Source of the DNA: Emticicia aquatica
GTDB lineage: Bacteria > Bacteroidota > Bacteroidia > Cytophagales > Spirosomataceae
Length of the DNA stretch: 64,000 nt
NCBI RefSeq assembly: GCF_923079645.1
Contig: NZ_CAKLPY010000004.1
Coordinates: 62,001 to 126,000 of the forward strand
Reading direction: 5' to 3'
The notes below the pieces were generated by a model that did no database searches, was not told the origin of the DNA, and saw only the letters and a program-made list of their open reading frames with translations. The translations under genes and the position numbers were made by a program. Shown piece after piece: positions 1 to 8,728 of this stretch. Numbering within the stretch: position 1 is the first letter of the stretch; every line of letters starts with the position of its first letter.

Positions 1-564
1 AACTAACACCTCCACGAAGTTCATATTTTCCAACTGAATAGGAAGGAGTTACATTCAGTCTCAAAAAAACTACCCTTGGATGTGGTGGAATATCAAAAAT
101 AACTTGCTGTCTTAAACCCAAAATTCCGAAAACAAAACTCCTAGTATCAGCACTTCGATAAGCCGCTAAAGTATGACCTGCACCTATTTCAGTAAACCAT
201 TCTGAAGCAATTTTTGAAGGTGCAGATTTGCATCGAACAGTAACTCGTTTGTTGATTCCTTTACGAAGATTATTAATCAAATAATTGTAAGTAACAGATG
301 TCGGTACAGAAACCCCTCCTCCGTTAGCAATATTTCCAGGCCCAGTATTACTACCGCCAGGCATAAAACCAAAACCTCCACGTAAAGCTAAAAAAGCATG
401 CTGCCATCGAATAGGTAAATACTCCACATTTATCGAACCCAAAGGACTTATGGCAAATGTTTCAGCCATAATTGCTGTTCGATAACGCGTACGATACATT
501 ATCTGAGAATGGCTATTCTCAAATAAAAAAAAGGTAAGTATGAGGGCTAGAAGGTATTTCACAC
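1..564 (-). CDS. Partial exported protein, probable outer-membrane beta-barrel
   Basis: Only the first 188 codons lie in the window; the 3' end is beyond base 1. I read it directly on the minus strand from a GTG at 564, the only plausible start after an in-frame stop just upstream. The GTG gives a signal peptide (hydrophobic LLALILTFFLF, cleavage near HSQ). The mature part alternates hydrophobic and polar residues with many Gly and aromatics (GGFGFMPGGSNTGPG at about residues 60-75), as in Bacteroidota outer-membrane beta-barrel proteins. No specific family was recognised, so the localisation is inference. A 16-bp palindrome lies about 90 bases upstream. Confidence 0.6.
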
Positions 565-651
565 AGCTAATAGGATTGCATTAATTAACATTGATAAAAA
601 CGTGCCAAAACGCATCCATTTATTTATTTTTTTAGTTTTAGGCTAATTTTG

Positions 652-667
652 TTCGTTTGAAAACGAA
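652..667. repeat. Perfect 7-2-7 inverted repeat (possible operator)
   Basis: TTCGTTT at 652-658 and AAACGAA at 661-667 are exact reverse complements separated by GA. The site lies between the terminator of the fadJ-like gene and the start of the partial membrane protein, roughly 90 bases upstream of that start. No T tract follows in either direction, so it is more like a protein-binding site than a terminator. Confidence 0.45.
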
Positions 668-764
668 TTTTAGTAGGGTAAAATTACATAAACTAATGAT
701 TATTCACGTAAAAACATGCAATTTAATAAAAAAAGGTTTTTAGGTAGCTGAAATGAAATTCACA

Positions 765-793
765 AAAAAAGACGGTAAAATTCCGTCTTTTTT
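765..793 (-). terminator. Rho-independent terminator of the fadJ-like gene
   Basis: AAAAAAGACGG (765-775) pairs with CCGTCTTTTTT (783-793) around a short AT loop. It lies 25 bases past the stop of the minus-strand gene ending at 818, and the A run on the plus strand gives a U tract in that transcript. Confidence 0.8.
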
Positions 794-817
794 CAAATTA
801 CTTTAAAAATCTCAATT

Positions 818-2965
818 TTATAGTGATTTTACTAACTCTTTTTGCTTATCAGTTAATCTGAATCTTTCACCATAAGTATCAGCTAAACGGTCAACTTCTT
901 TCAAGAAAGTCTCCTTTCCGACAAATTCTGGAAAATTGAGCGTTCCACCCGCATACGGAGGAAATCCCCAAGCCAAAATTGAACCGATATTTGCATCCAA
1001 CTTTGAGATTAAAACTCCTTCATCCATACAACGAATCGTTTCTACGACTTGCCTGTAAAGTAAACGTTTTTTTACTTCTTCAACTTCTGGTTGAACTTCC
1101 GAAACAGGGAAATATTGTGACAAACCTTCCCACAAATGTTTCTTTGCTCCATCAGGATATTCATAAAAACCTTTTTTGTTCTTTTTTCCCAGCCTACCCA
1201 AATCTTCTACCATTAATTTTGTTGCTTGGTAAGTCGTATCATCTTCGGTCAACGCTCCATCAGCAATAGCTTGTTTCGATATTTTCAGAGCCAAATCTAA
1301 AGCAACTTCATCAGAAACCGCCAAAGCACCTACTGGCATTCCTGCATTTTTTCCTGCATTTTCAATCAAAATCGGATTTACGCCATCTTTCAATAAAGCA
1401 ATTCCTTCGGTTGTGTAAGTTCCAAAACAACGAGAAGTATAAAATCCACGAGAATCATTGACTACAATTGGCGTTTTTCTAATTTTTTTGACGTAATCAA
1501 CAGCCACAGCCACAGCATAATCTGATGTTTCTTTCCCTCTAATCAATTCAACTAACATCATTTTATCAACTGGTGAAAAGAAATGAATACCTATAAAATT
1601 TTCGGGTTTTGAAGAAGCTTTTGCCAAGCCTGTAATTGGCAAAGTCGATGTATTTGAGCCAAAAACGCCTAAATTCTCAACCAACATTGGTTCTGATTCT
1701 TTCGTAACATTCGCTTTTAATTCTCTGTTTTCAAAAACAGCTTCAATAATTAAATCACAGCCTTTTAAATCCGCAACATCGGCCGTCGGATGAATCAAAC
1801 TTAATAATTTTTCACCTTTCTCAGTTGTTGTTTTATTTCTTTCAATGCCTTTCTGCACCAAACTTCTCGAATAATCTTTACCTTTTTCAGCTGCATCCAA
1901 AGTAACATCTTTCAAAACAACTTCAATTCCAGCCATTGCAGATACATAAGCAATACCCGCACCCATAAATCCTGCTCCTAAAATTCCAAGTTTTTTAACA
2001 TCAGTTGCTGGAATATTTTTTGGGCGACTGGCTCCTTTATCAGCATCATTTTTCCCTAAAAACATTACACTAATTAAATTTTTAGCTTCTTTTGATGTTG
2101 CCACTTTCACAAAATAACGAGCTTCAATCGGAATTGCTCGGTCAATATTTACTTGTAAACCTTCATAAACACACGACAAAATAGCAATTGGAGCAGGATA
2201 ATTCCCTTTGGTTTTATCCATTATCATGGCTGTTCCTCCCGCAAAAGTTCTCATTCCTGTTGGAGACTGCACATTTCCTCCTGGTACTTTATAATTTTCA
2301 CGTGCTTTGATTGCTCCTGTTTTTTTATCAAATTCATCCCACGGCTGAATCGCTCTTGGATTGGCTAATACCCATTTCATGGCTTTTTCCATCATTTCTT
2401 CACGAGAAGCAGCCATATCATTAACCATTCCGTAACCTAAAGCTTCTTTGGGAGTAATTCTTTTACCTTCAATCATCAACATTAAAGCTGCTTCCATACC
2501 AATCAAACGTGGTAAACGTTGCGTACCACCGCCACCTGGCAACAAACCTAATTGTACTTCTGGCAAGCCGATTTGTGCTTTCGGATTATCCAATGCAATG
2601 CGATAATGACACGACAAACAAACTTCATAACCACCACCTAAGGCTGTACCATTCATGGCGGCTACAACTGGCTTACCACAAGTTTCAAGTCGGCGGAAAA
2701 TATGATTAAAATCCAAAGAAAATTTGTGCATTTCGCTTCGGTCTTTGTCATTATTTCGTAAAATCATTTTTACATCCGCACCCGCAATAAACTCATTCTT
2801 TTCGGAAGTTATGATAATTCCTTTCACTTCTGGGTCAGCGTAAGCCGTTTCAAGATGCCCTGCAAATTCGGGAATCGAAATGTCATTCATTACGTTCATT
2901 GGCGAAGTTGTCATATTCCAACTGATAATCGCTACGCTGTTCTCTACTTTATAGTTAATTTCCAT
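818..2965 (-). CDS. fadJ: 3-hydroxyacyl-CoA dehydrogenase / enoyl-CoA hydratase fusion (FadJ/FadB-like)
   Basis: Multifunctional alpha subunit of fatty acid beta-oxidation (715 aa, normal length): hydrates trans-2-enoyl-CoA and then oxidises L-3-hydroxyacyl-CoA with NAD+. Residues about 1-190 are a crotonase domain with the oxyanion-hole stretch IAGADVKMIL and the two catalytic glutamates expected at E114 (GGGYEV) and E136 (LPEVQLG). A Rossmann fold follows (ILGAGFMGAGIA, 328-339), then the dehydrogenase active site with E408 and H460 (HFFSP), and the C-terminal helical dehydrogenase domain to the end. ATG start. No thiolase partner lies beside it here, unlike many fadIJ/fadBA pairs. Whether it is closer to FadB or FadJ cannot be settled by eye. 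A -7-like element and a palindrome lie just upstream, so control by a fatty-acid-responsive repressor is possible (inference). Confidence 0.93.
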   Translation of the reverse strand: MEINYKVENSVAIISWNMTTSPMNVMNDISIPEFAGHLETAYADPEVKGIIITSEKNEFIAGADVKMILRNNDKDRSEMHKFSLDFNHIFRRLETCGKPVVAAMNGTALGGGYEVCLSCHYRIALDNPKAQIGLPEVQLGLLPGGGGTQRLPRLIGMEAALMLMIEGKRITPKEALGYGMVNDMAASREEMMEKAMKWVLANPRAIQPWDEFDKKTGAIKARENYKVPGGNVQSPTGMRTFAGGTAMIMDKTKGNYPAPIAILSCVYEGLQVNIDRAIPIEARYFVKVATSKEAKNLISVMFLGKNDADKGASRPKNIPATDVKKLGILGAGFMGAGIAYVSAMAGIEVVLKDVTLDAAEKGKDYSRSLVQKGIERNKTTTEKGEKLLSLIHPTADVADLKGCDLIIEAVFENRELKANVTKESEPMLVENLGVFGSNTSTLPITGLAKASSKPENFIGIHFFSPVDKMMLVELIRGKETSDYAVAVAVDYVKKIRKTPIVVNDSRGFYTSRCFGTYTTEGIALLKDGVNPILIENAGKNAGMPVGALAVSDEVALDLALKISKQAIADGALTEDDTTYQATKLMVEDLGRLGKKNKKGFYEYPDGAKKHLWEGLSQYFPVSEVQPEVEEVKKRLLYRQVVETIRCMDEGVLISKLDANIGSILAWGFPPYAGGTLNFPEFVGKETFLKEVDRLADTYGERFRLTDKQKELVKSL

Positions 2966-2996
2966 TAGATGGTTGAATATTTTAGTTTGAAAATAA

Positions 2997-3026
2997 AGTA
3001 TGCAAGCATACTATTATGCAAATATA
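2997..3026 (-). promoter_or_regulatory. Putative promoter -7 element plus palindromic operator of fadJ
   Basis: On the minus strand TATATTTG (3026-3019) matches the Bacteroidota -7 consensus TAnnTTTG; no well-spaced -33 TTG is seen. Immediately downstream, at the expected start of transcription, is AGTATGC-AA-GCATACT (about 2997-3012), a palindrome with 7-base arms, 32 bases before the ATG. Its position suits a TetR-type repressor site. The regulator is not in this window. Confidence 0.45.
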
Positions 3027-3136
3027 AAAAATTTATGATTTTATTTGTTGAAATGACAATAGTTTTCAATTCTAGATTTAAAAATCAGTTTAAGAACCAA
3101 GAAAAAACAAATATTACGAAGAATTAAGGGCAAAAT

Positions 3137-3172
3137 AAAAACCCACTTCTCATAAATTTAGAAATGGGTTTT
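3137..3172 (-). terminator. Terminator-like hairpin after ldcA
   Basis: AAAAACCCA (3137-3145) pairs with TGGGTTTT (3165-3172), with a second short stem (TTCT/AGAA) inside and one mismatch. It follows the stop of the minus-strand gene ending at 3197 by about 25 bases and has a T-rich tail in that direction. Confidence 0.65.
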
Positions 3173-3196
3173 CAGAGCTAAAATCAATAATAGCAA

Positions 3197-4111
3197 TTAT
3201 GCTATTACACCAAAATCCAACTTAACTTCTTCATTATCAATATTTAGTGAAGCAAAACGTCCACAAGGAATTGCCCAATTGATGGCTTCATGCCCAACTG
3301 GAAAATCATAACAAATCGGATAATTGTATTCGGCGGTATGCTCAGCTATGATTTCGTAGAAGGTTTTTCCAAAAGGCTCGTCGTTTTCTTTAACATCCGA
3401 AAAATCTCCTACAATTAAACCCGCCAAGTTTTTTAATTTTCCCGCACGTTTCAGTTGAATCATCATGCGGTCAATATTATATAGATATTCAGAAACATCT
3501 TCAATAAAAAGTATTTTTCCATCGGTGTCTAAATCTGAAATTGAACCTATCAGATGAGCTAATAAACATAAATTCCCACCTACAACTTGCCCTTCTCCCC
3601 TACCTAATTTGTTGATTGTTTTTGAAGGAATTTTATATGCTAAAGTTTTACCAAAAAGGAAATTTTCAAGTGTTTGAACCGAGTAATAATCACGCATGAA
3701 AGTTTTAGGCATCGGAGCATGCAGACTCTGAAATCCCATTGCTTGTACATGGCAATGAACAGCCGTAATATCGGAAAAGCCGATGAGCCATTTAGGGTTT
3801 TTCTTGAATTCAGTAAAATCAACACTATCAATTATCCTTGAACTTCCATAACCGCCTCTCGCCGAAAATATTGCTTTAATAGATTGATTATCAAGCTGTT
3901 TCTGAAAATCTGCTAGTCGGAGTTCATCAGTTCCAGCGAAATTAAAATAGGCTGAATTGACCGATTCACCAATAATCACCTCCAAACCCCACTGCTCTTG
4001 CATGATATTGATTGCTGGTTGAATATCGTTCAAATGAAGTTTACTGGCTAAAGCAACAATAGCGACTTTATCGCCTTTTTTAAGAGCGGGAGGAATAATT
4101 AAAGAGTTCAA
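3197..4111 (-). CDS. ldcA: LD-carboxypeptidase (muramoyltetrapeptide carboxypeptidase, peptidase S66)
   Basis: Cytoplasmic peptidoglycan-recycling serine peptidase that removes the terminal D-Ala from murein tetrapeptides. The 304-aa length is normal. The S66 triad is visible: nucleophile S113 in IGFSDITAVH, E204 in LFIEDVSEYLYNIDRM, and H274 in DFPVGHEAINWAIPCG. The nearby RGGYGSSR (85-92) is also typical of S66. There is no signal peptide, as expected for cytosolic LdcA. The start codon is TTG; no in-frame ATG lies upstream and the protein begins as family members do (LIIPPALKKGD). It follows the KirBac gene by 43 bases in the same direction, so the two may be co-transcribed; a 12-bp palindrome GTTAATATTAAC (4127-4138) sits in the gap. 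Confidence 0.9.
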   Translation of the reverse strand: MNSLIIPPALKKGDKVAIVALASKLHLNDIQPAINIMQEQWGLEVIIGESVNSAYFNFAGTDELRLADFQKQLDNQSIKAIFSARGGYGSSRIIDSVDFTEFKKNPKWLIGFSDITAVHCHVQAMGFQSLHAPMPKTFMRDYYSVQTLENFLFGKTLAYKIPSKTINKLGRGEGQVVGGNLCLLAHLIGSISDLDTDGKILFIEDVSEYLYNIDRMMIQLKRAGKLKNLAGLIVGDFSDVKENDEPFGKTFYEIIAEHTAEYNYPICYDFPVGHEAINWAIPCGRFASLNIDNEEVKLDFGVIA

Positions 4112-4154
4112 ATTTGATTCTTTTTGGTTAATATTAACTTAAAAAATATTTTTT

Positions 4155-5111
4155 TCAATTCAAGGCGACTAAATCATAATCATGAATTTTTCTTAAATCC
4201 AATATATAACTTTCCTCGCCATCATTTTCTAGCATCGGTTTAAACTTCCCGCCCCACACAAGTTCGTCATGAAAATATGAATGACGTTTATGTACAGCAT
4301 CCGCAAAAGTATCATCAATTCCTTGCGTTGCTATCATAAATTCGGCATCTGCAGCAGCTAAAGTTTCGGGCGTTTCACCATAAAAAGGGCTATCTTCCGT
4401 AATTGCATGAACAATTGTCCAATTTGTAGGGAAGAAATTTACCTTCGAGCGTTCGAGCGTTAGTCCGTAATATTGTCTGTTTCTAACTCCGTTTTTTTCT
4501 TCAACCTTTGAAAAAACCAAACTTACTTCCATATTGATGATTTGGTTACTTTTTTCGTTAACCATTCTAAACATCAATGCATTTGTATCTAAATATGGAG
4601 CTATGAGTGCATTTTTACTAAATAAAATACGAGGATTGGGTCTAGAAAATCGCCCATAAAGTAAACCTGTAATGATTGCAAACATCATCAAACCCGCCAA
4701 AGATTCAAGTCCAGCAACAAAACTAGCGGCAAAGCCTATCGGTGCGATACGTCCATAACCAACAGTAGTGAGTGATTGTGCTGAGAAAAAGAAAGCATCC
4801 CAAAACTGAGAATGGGTATTTGTCATATCAACACCCGCCAAATGCTCTACACCAATCAAATAATACAAATAGGCAAAGCTAAGATTTAAGAGAAGATAGA
4901 CAAAAAGTACTAAAAAGAAGAATTTTATCCATGAAATTGTAATAAGTCGATTATATGTATTAAGCCAAGCATCAAACGATTGCCCTACTCGCTTTACATT
5001 GAATTGACCATTTTTAGTGATGAGACGTGTGCGACGGTCGGTCATTTTTGTGCCAAAGCCCAAATCCTGACGATTACGTTCTTTCTCTACAAGGGTATTT
5101 TTTTTTTGCAT
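4155..5111 (-). CDS. Inward-rectifier potassium channel (KirBac type)
   Basis: Inner-membrane K+ channel. TM1 is residues about 57-85, the pore helix and selectivity filter TVGYGR are at 116-121, and TM2 is about 127-152 with a glycine hinge. The remainder (about 160-318) is the beta-rich cytoplasmic Kir domain. The 318-aa length fits KirBac proteins. The N-terminus is charged and contains the FNVKRVG slide-helix region. It lies between the DUF721 gene (58 bases upstream) and ldcA on the same strand; the functional link to either is unclear. Confidence 0.92.
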   Translation of the reverse strand: MQKKNTLVEKERNRQDLGFGTKMTDRRTRLITKNGQFNVKRVGQSFDAWLNTYNRLITISWIKFFFLVLFVYLLLNLSFAYLYYLIGVEHLAGVDMTNTHSQFWDAFFFSAQSLTTVGYGRIAPIGFAASFVAGLESLAGLMMFAIITGLLYGRFSRPNPRILFSKNALIAPYLDTNALMFRMVNEKSNQIINMEVSLVFSKVEEKNGVRNRQYYGLTLERSKVNFFPTNWTIVHAITEDSPFYGETPETLAAADAEFMIATQGIDDTFADAVHKRHSYFHDELVWGGKFKPMLENDGEESYILDLRKIHDYDLVALN

Positions 5112-5169
5112 ATTGTACCGAAGTCTTCGTTAGTGTTTATGTAACAAGATTTCACCACAAAAAAGTTTA

Positions 5170-5475
5170 TTACAAAAACACCACATCATCAACTACTGAC
5201 TCACCTACATCTTTATTGATAAGGTCGAGCAATTTGGTTTTTGCCATAAAAAGTTCTTGTCGAAGAGGAGAAGAGTCAATTCGGAGATAAAGTACTCTAT
5301 TTTTTACGTAGATTTCACGGGTACGAGAAGCAATTGATTTTCCCATCATTCGTTCCCAAAACGCAATAAGATAGGTTTCATTAAACCTTGTTTTTAGGTC
5401 AAATGTCTTCAAAAATGCGTCAATTGCATCTTTCAAAGGTGTTGCCTGCGAGCGACGAGAGGTTTCTGATGCCAT
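5170..5475 (-). CDS. DUF721 / DciA-like protein
   Basis: Short (101 aa) protein of the DUF721 family, related to DciA, which in many bacteria helps load the replicative helicase DnaB. The family signature is visible: PLKDAIDAFLKTFDLKTRFNE, then a W-x-x-M-MGKSIASRT core, and the hydrophobic beta region VLYLRIDSSPLRQELFM. Such genes in Bacteroidota usually lie near recF or other replication genes; here it sits between ybbR and the channel gene, 80 bases from ybbR. The DciA role is family knowledge, not visible in the sequence. Confidence 0.8.
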   Translation of the reverse strand: MASETSRRSQATPLKDAIDAFLKTFDLKTRFNETYLIAFWERMMGKSIASRTREIYVKNRVLYLRIDSSPLRQELFMAKTKLLDLINKDVGESVVDDVVFL

Positions 5476-5555
5476 ATTTTATTGACTAATTAATGTTAGG
5501 CATTAGGAGACAAAGGCTATTTATATGAGCTAGGTATTAAAACTTCAACCTAACT

Positions 5556-6209
5556 TTATTTAAGCAATTCTGCTACTTCAAAACTTACTAGAACTTTTTC
5601 AGTCGTTGATTTAACCAAACCATTTTGTGGCAAAGGTATAGATATTTTATCATCAAAATTTGTTCCCAAACGTTTGGCTGGTACTTTAATGAAAATTGTA
5701 TCGTCGTAATTTTTAAGTACTGATTCAGGGCCTTCTAAAATTATTTCCGATGGAGCAATGTTTATTAAACTTGCAACCACAAAATTTTTTTGTAAATCTA
5801 TGGCTAAACTATCTACTTTTAAAGTTACTTTTTTTCGGTATCTTTTTTCAAAATGTAATGTAGTAGTATCCGAAATTATATAATTAAGTTTAGACTTTTT
5901 AAGTACTGAAACTAAAGATTCTACTAATAAAGAATTATCTAATCTACTAATAATCAGTGGATTATGAACTTCATAAACTACTGGATTAACATTTGATGAT
6001 AAACGCTGTTTCAATAAATCCCAACCTGTACTAGATAAACTAACACTAATTTTTTTTGGCAAAGGTTTAGTAGAAATGTAGAGCGAATCATCGTATTTGA
6101 TTACTAATGGATAATTGATTTTAGTCGTATATCCTGATTTATTCAAAGAATTTAACAGCCAAAATACAAAGGCTGTCAAAAAGCACAATATTAATGTTTT
6201 TAAATTCAT
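5556..6209 (-). CDS. YbbR-like (CdaR-like) domain protein
   Basis: Membrane-anchored protein of 217 aa: one N-terminal TM segment (residues 4-20, LILCFLTAFVFWLLNSL) followed by YbbR-like beta repeats. The SIPLPQNG motif near the C-terminus and the IEGPESVL-type turn (about residue 155) are typical. In Firmicutes the relative CdaR regulates the c-di-AMP cyclase CdaA; no cdaA is visible here, so that role is not established. Located in the nusB-yajC run as in many Bacteroidota; the dephospho-CoA kinase gene often found next to it is absent from the window. The yajC-ybbR gap carries a long inverted repeat. Confidence 0.78.
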   Translation of the reverse strand: MNLKTLILCFLTAFVFWLLNSLNKSGYTTKINYPLVIKYDDSLYISTKPLPKKISVSLSSTGWDLLKQRLSSNVNPVVYEVHNPLIISRLDNSLLVESLVSVLKKSKLNYIISDTTTLHFEKRYRKKVTLKVDSLAIDLQKNFVVASLINIAPSEIILEGPESVLKNYDDTIFIKVPAKRLGTNFDDKISIPLPQNGLVKSTTEKVLVSFEVAELLK

Positions 6210-6217
6210 CTTTTGAA

Positions 6218-6304
6218 GTCGATGGGCAATGGTCGATGGTCGATACCAACAAATATTAGTGGTTAAGTTTGAAAACTATCGACAACGGTCATTCGACCAT
6301 CGAC
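6218..6304. repeat. Long imperfect inverted repeat built of GTCGATGGTC units
   Basis: Bases 6218-6245 and 6277-6304 form 28-base arms, each starting or ending with GTCGATGG/CCATCGAC, with a few mismatches and a 31-base AT-rich spacer. The left arm itself contains three GTCGAT copies. The element nearly fills the gap between yajC and ybbR. It resembles a dispersed intergenic repeat or a transcript-stabilising hairpin more than a terminator, because the downstream gene has no obvious new promoter. Confidence 0.6.
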
Positions 6305-6310
6305 TATTAA

Positions 6311-6589
6311 TTATTTTTTTCTTGCAACTGCAGTTTTGTCAAAAGTCAATCTTGCTCCGCCACCTGCTGAAAGTGTCACAGTTGATTCATCTTTAGCGAC
6401 AACTTTACCGTGCATTCCTCCGAAAGTAACGATTTCGTCACCTTCTTTTAATTCATCTACCATTTTCTTTTGTTCAGCAGTCTTTTTTTGTTGCGGACGA
6501 ATCATGAAAAAATAAAATACCGCAATCATTCCGACCATCATTATAATCGAAAACATACCATTTCCGCCTTGAGCTTGTAAAAGAATCAT
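6311..6589 (-). CDS. yajC: Preprotein translocase accessory subunit YajC
   Basis: Small inner-membrane partner of SecDF in the Sec translocon. 92 aa, with a short N-terminal segment, one TM helix (about residues 12-30: FSIIMMVGMIAVFYFFMIRPQQKK) and the conserved cytoplasmic part GDEIVTFGGMHGKVV. The FFMIRPQ-KK junction is the family hallmark. It follows the DUF1573 gene by 38 bases and precedes ybbR. Confidence 0.93.
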   Translation of the reverse strand: MILLQAQGGNGMFSIIMMVGMIAVFYFFMIRPQQKKTAEQKKMVDELKEGDEIVTFGGMHGKVVAKDESTVTLSAGGGARLTFDKTAVARKK

Positions 6590-6627
6590 TATTATTAGAG
6601 TTTTGGTTTATTATTAAAAGAGATTAC

Positions 6628-7119
6628 TTATAGTTTGGGTATTTTACTTAAAGCTGCTTTTGCTGTATCAGGCATATCTTTTCCATGCACAACTGCCGTA
6701 AAAGCAAGCACTGTTTGAGTTGGATTTGCGTTAGAGTAAATCGTAACAAATTTCTTATTTGTACCTACTTTTCCTGTACTATTGAAACGAACTGAAATTT
6801 TAGCTGATTGACCCACACCTACTGGATATTCTGGTTTTGAAGCAACTGTACAACCACATTGTACTTGAACATCTGTGATTTGCAAAGCACTTTTACCAAC
6901 GTTTTTGAATTTAAAATCATGCTGAACAGTATCTCCTTCGGTAAGAACACCAAAATCAAATACTTCTTCATCAAATTCAAGAATTGGAGCATTTGCAACC
7001 GCAATCAATGAATCTTCTTTGCTCATGCTCGTTTGATTTTTTGAATCAATCAGGTTACAAGAAAAGTTGAGTCCTGCCAAAATAATTGTTGATGCAAGGG
7101 TTAAAAATACTTTTTTCAT
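6628..7119 (-). CDS. DUF1573 lipoprotein
   Basis: Exported protein of the DUF1573 family. I place the start at the ATG at 7119 rather than 7140 because it begins a clean lipoprotein signal (KKVFLTLASTIILAGLNFSC) whose Cys is the predicted lipid-attachment site. The mature part has the family pattern FDFGVLTEGDTVQHDFKFKN, then QCGCTVASKPEYPV and the FNSTGKVG turn; it resembles an Ig-like/ASPM-SPD-2-Hydin fold. Function unknown. Conserved position beside yajC in Bacteroidota suggests it belongs to the envelope-biogenesis part of this operon. Confidence 0.85.
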   Translation of the reverse strand: MKKVFLTLASTIILAGLNFSCNLIDSKNQTSMSKEDSLIAVANAPILEFDEEVFDFGVLTEGDTVQHDFKFKNVGKSALQITDVQVQCGCTVASKPEYPVGVGQSAKISVRFNSTGKVGTNKKFVTIYSNANPTQTVLAFTAVVHGKDMPDTAKAALSKIPKL

Positions 7120-7207
7120 AAGAATTAGAAAATTACCCATCGACTTAAGCCGATGACATTTTGATTAATTGTTTTAAATTAAAATCTTGTTAATCTTAAA
7201 ATCCTAA

Positions 7208-7528
7208 TTAGTTTTTTGACTTGATTTGGCTCATCAAAGACTCTACGTCTTCCAATAATTTTTCTGCTTTTTGGCGAGCTTCGCTCACAACTTTTTGTCC
7301 CTCAGCTTTTGCCGAGCTATCGCCACCAACTACTTCCATTGCTACTTCATCACCTCTTTCGATAAGGTCATTGATGAATTTTTGAAGTTGCTCACGGTAT
7401 TTCGACAAACGAAATGAGAGTTTATCACGAGTAACTTCACCTTTATCGGGTGCATACAAAATACCAATGGCAGCTCCTGTTGCTACACCAGCCAAAAATG
7501 AAATAAAAGTTCTTGTTGAATTGCTCAT
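7208..7528 (-). CDS. YtxH domain-containing protein
   Basis: 106-aa protein with a glycine-rich TM segment (about residues 8-27, SFLAGVATGAAIGILYAP) followed by DKGEVTRDKL and a long charged helix (about 40-105) likely to form a coiled coil. This is the YtxH architecture, loosely linked with stress responses in Bacillus; no molecular function is known. It sits between nusB and the DUF1573 gene on the same strand. Confidence 0.82.
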   Translation of the reverse strand: MSNSTRTFISFLAGVATGAAIGILYAPDKGEVTRDKLSFRLSKYREQLQKFINDLIERGDEVAMEVVGGDSSAKAEGQKVVSEARQKAEKLLEDVESLMSQIKSKN

Positions 7529-7591
7529 AACATCTAAATGAATAAATTATTAATTGAGTGAATAAATTTCTCACCCCTAAATTATGTGTAA

Positions 7592-8728
7592 TTATTTATT
7601 ATCTAGCATTCCTCGACCACTTTTTCGGAGTTGTCCAGATTCTTTCAAATCCTTAGAAACGCCATCCAAAATACCATTAACAAACTGTCCGCTTTTTGGC
7701 GTGCTATAATCTTTGGCAATTTCGATGATTTCATTGATGGTAACTTTTACTGGAATACTCGGATAATTAAGCATTTCAACCAAAGCCATTTTCAACAAAA
7801 TATAGTCTGTTCCTGAAATTCTATCAATTTCCCAATTTTTCAGTTTCGGAATCAAAATATCTTCCAAATCTTTCGATTCAAGGATACTTTTTTGATACAA
7901 AGTTTGCAAAAATTCTTTTCTTTCGTCCCATTCATCATCTAAAAGACTTATTTTTAATTTTCCGTCTTCAACCAATGCCTGAAAAGTATGCGTTACGGCT
8001 GCTCTTAGGGTTTCGATATCGTCAATCCAATAAAGGTCTTGTTTCTCAAAATACTCCCATGCAATTTCCTGCTTCAATATTACGTTTTTGAGTAAATATT
8101 TCAAAATCGCAAAATCTTCTTCGAGTGTATGATTACTTTTTGAGATGTATTCTTTGTATCTTTCATTGGAACGAATTACTTCACGGTAAAGTTTAGCAAC
8201 GAATACTTGTTCATTATTTAAACTTACACTTCTGCGGATACATTGTGTTTCAAAAGTTTTTTCAAGTCGAAGGGCTTTAATGATTTGATTTTCTGCAAAT
8301 TTTGATTTATCCTCATTGCTACCATCTTGATTTGCACGGTCGGCAAGTTCAATAAAAAGCAATAAAATTTGAAGATATAATTCATAAACTCTTTCGGCCT
8401 CAATTACCATGCGTGTGGCATAATGCTGAACATCCTTTTTGTTTTTGAGTAGATAATATTCTTTTGCTTTTTCAACCATTCGTAAAACTTCGGGAGGAGA
8501 ATCAAAAGTTTCAGCATTTTGTCGAGAAAATGCTTCTTGAAAAAGGGTTTGACCTAATTTTTTATATCCTTCTAATTTTTCTTTATCTTGAAATTCCATA
8601 GAATTCAAATCTGGAGAAAAATTATCTGCGATAAGGTCTAAAGCTAATTGGAAATTTGCACCCTCTGCTTGCTTATAAGCAAAAAGGGCTTGCATCGCAC
8701 GTATCCGTATGAGGCGTCTGTTAAGCAT
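7592..8728 (-). CDS. nusB: Transcription antitermination factor NusB, extended form
   Basis: NusB binds boxA RNA with NusE (S10) and promotes antitermination in rRNA operons. The protein is 378 aa against about 140-150 aa for the E. coli type. The N-terminus (RRLIRIRAMQALFAYKQAEG) matches the start of NusB and the C-terminal third (about 265-360) carries the main NusB helical domain, with RISGTDYILLKMALVEML and INEIIEIAKDYSTPKSGQFVNGILD. The middle is a helical insertion typical of Bacteroidota. First gene of the minus-strand run reaching yajC and beyond. Confidence 0.9.
   Translation of the reverse strand: MLNRRLIRIRAMQALFAYKQAEGANFQLALDLIADNFSPDLNSMEFQDKEKLEGYKKLGQTLFQEAFSRQNAETFDSPPEVLRMVEKAKEYYLLKNKKDVQHYATRMVIEAERVYELYLQILLLFIELADRANQDGSNEDKSKFAENQIIKALRLEKTFETQCIRRSVSLNNEQVFVAKLYREVIRSNERYKEYISKSNHTLEEDFAILKYLLKNVILKQEIAWEYFEKQDLYWIDDIETLRAAVTHTFQALVEDGKLKISLLDDEWDERKEFLQTLYQKSILESKDLEDILIPKLKNWEIDRISGTDYILLKMALVEMLNYPSIPVKVTINEIIEIAKDYSTPKSGQFVNGILDGVSKDLKESGQLRKSGRGMLDNK

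Noticed and set aside
4127..4138. GTTAATATTAAC palindrome before ldcA
   Set aside because: Perfect but made almost only of A and T, and such palindromes are frequent at this base composition; mentioned in the gene entry only.
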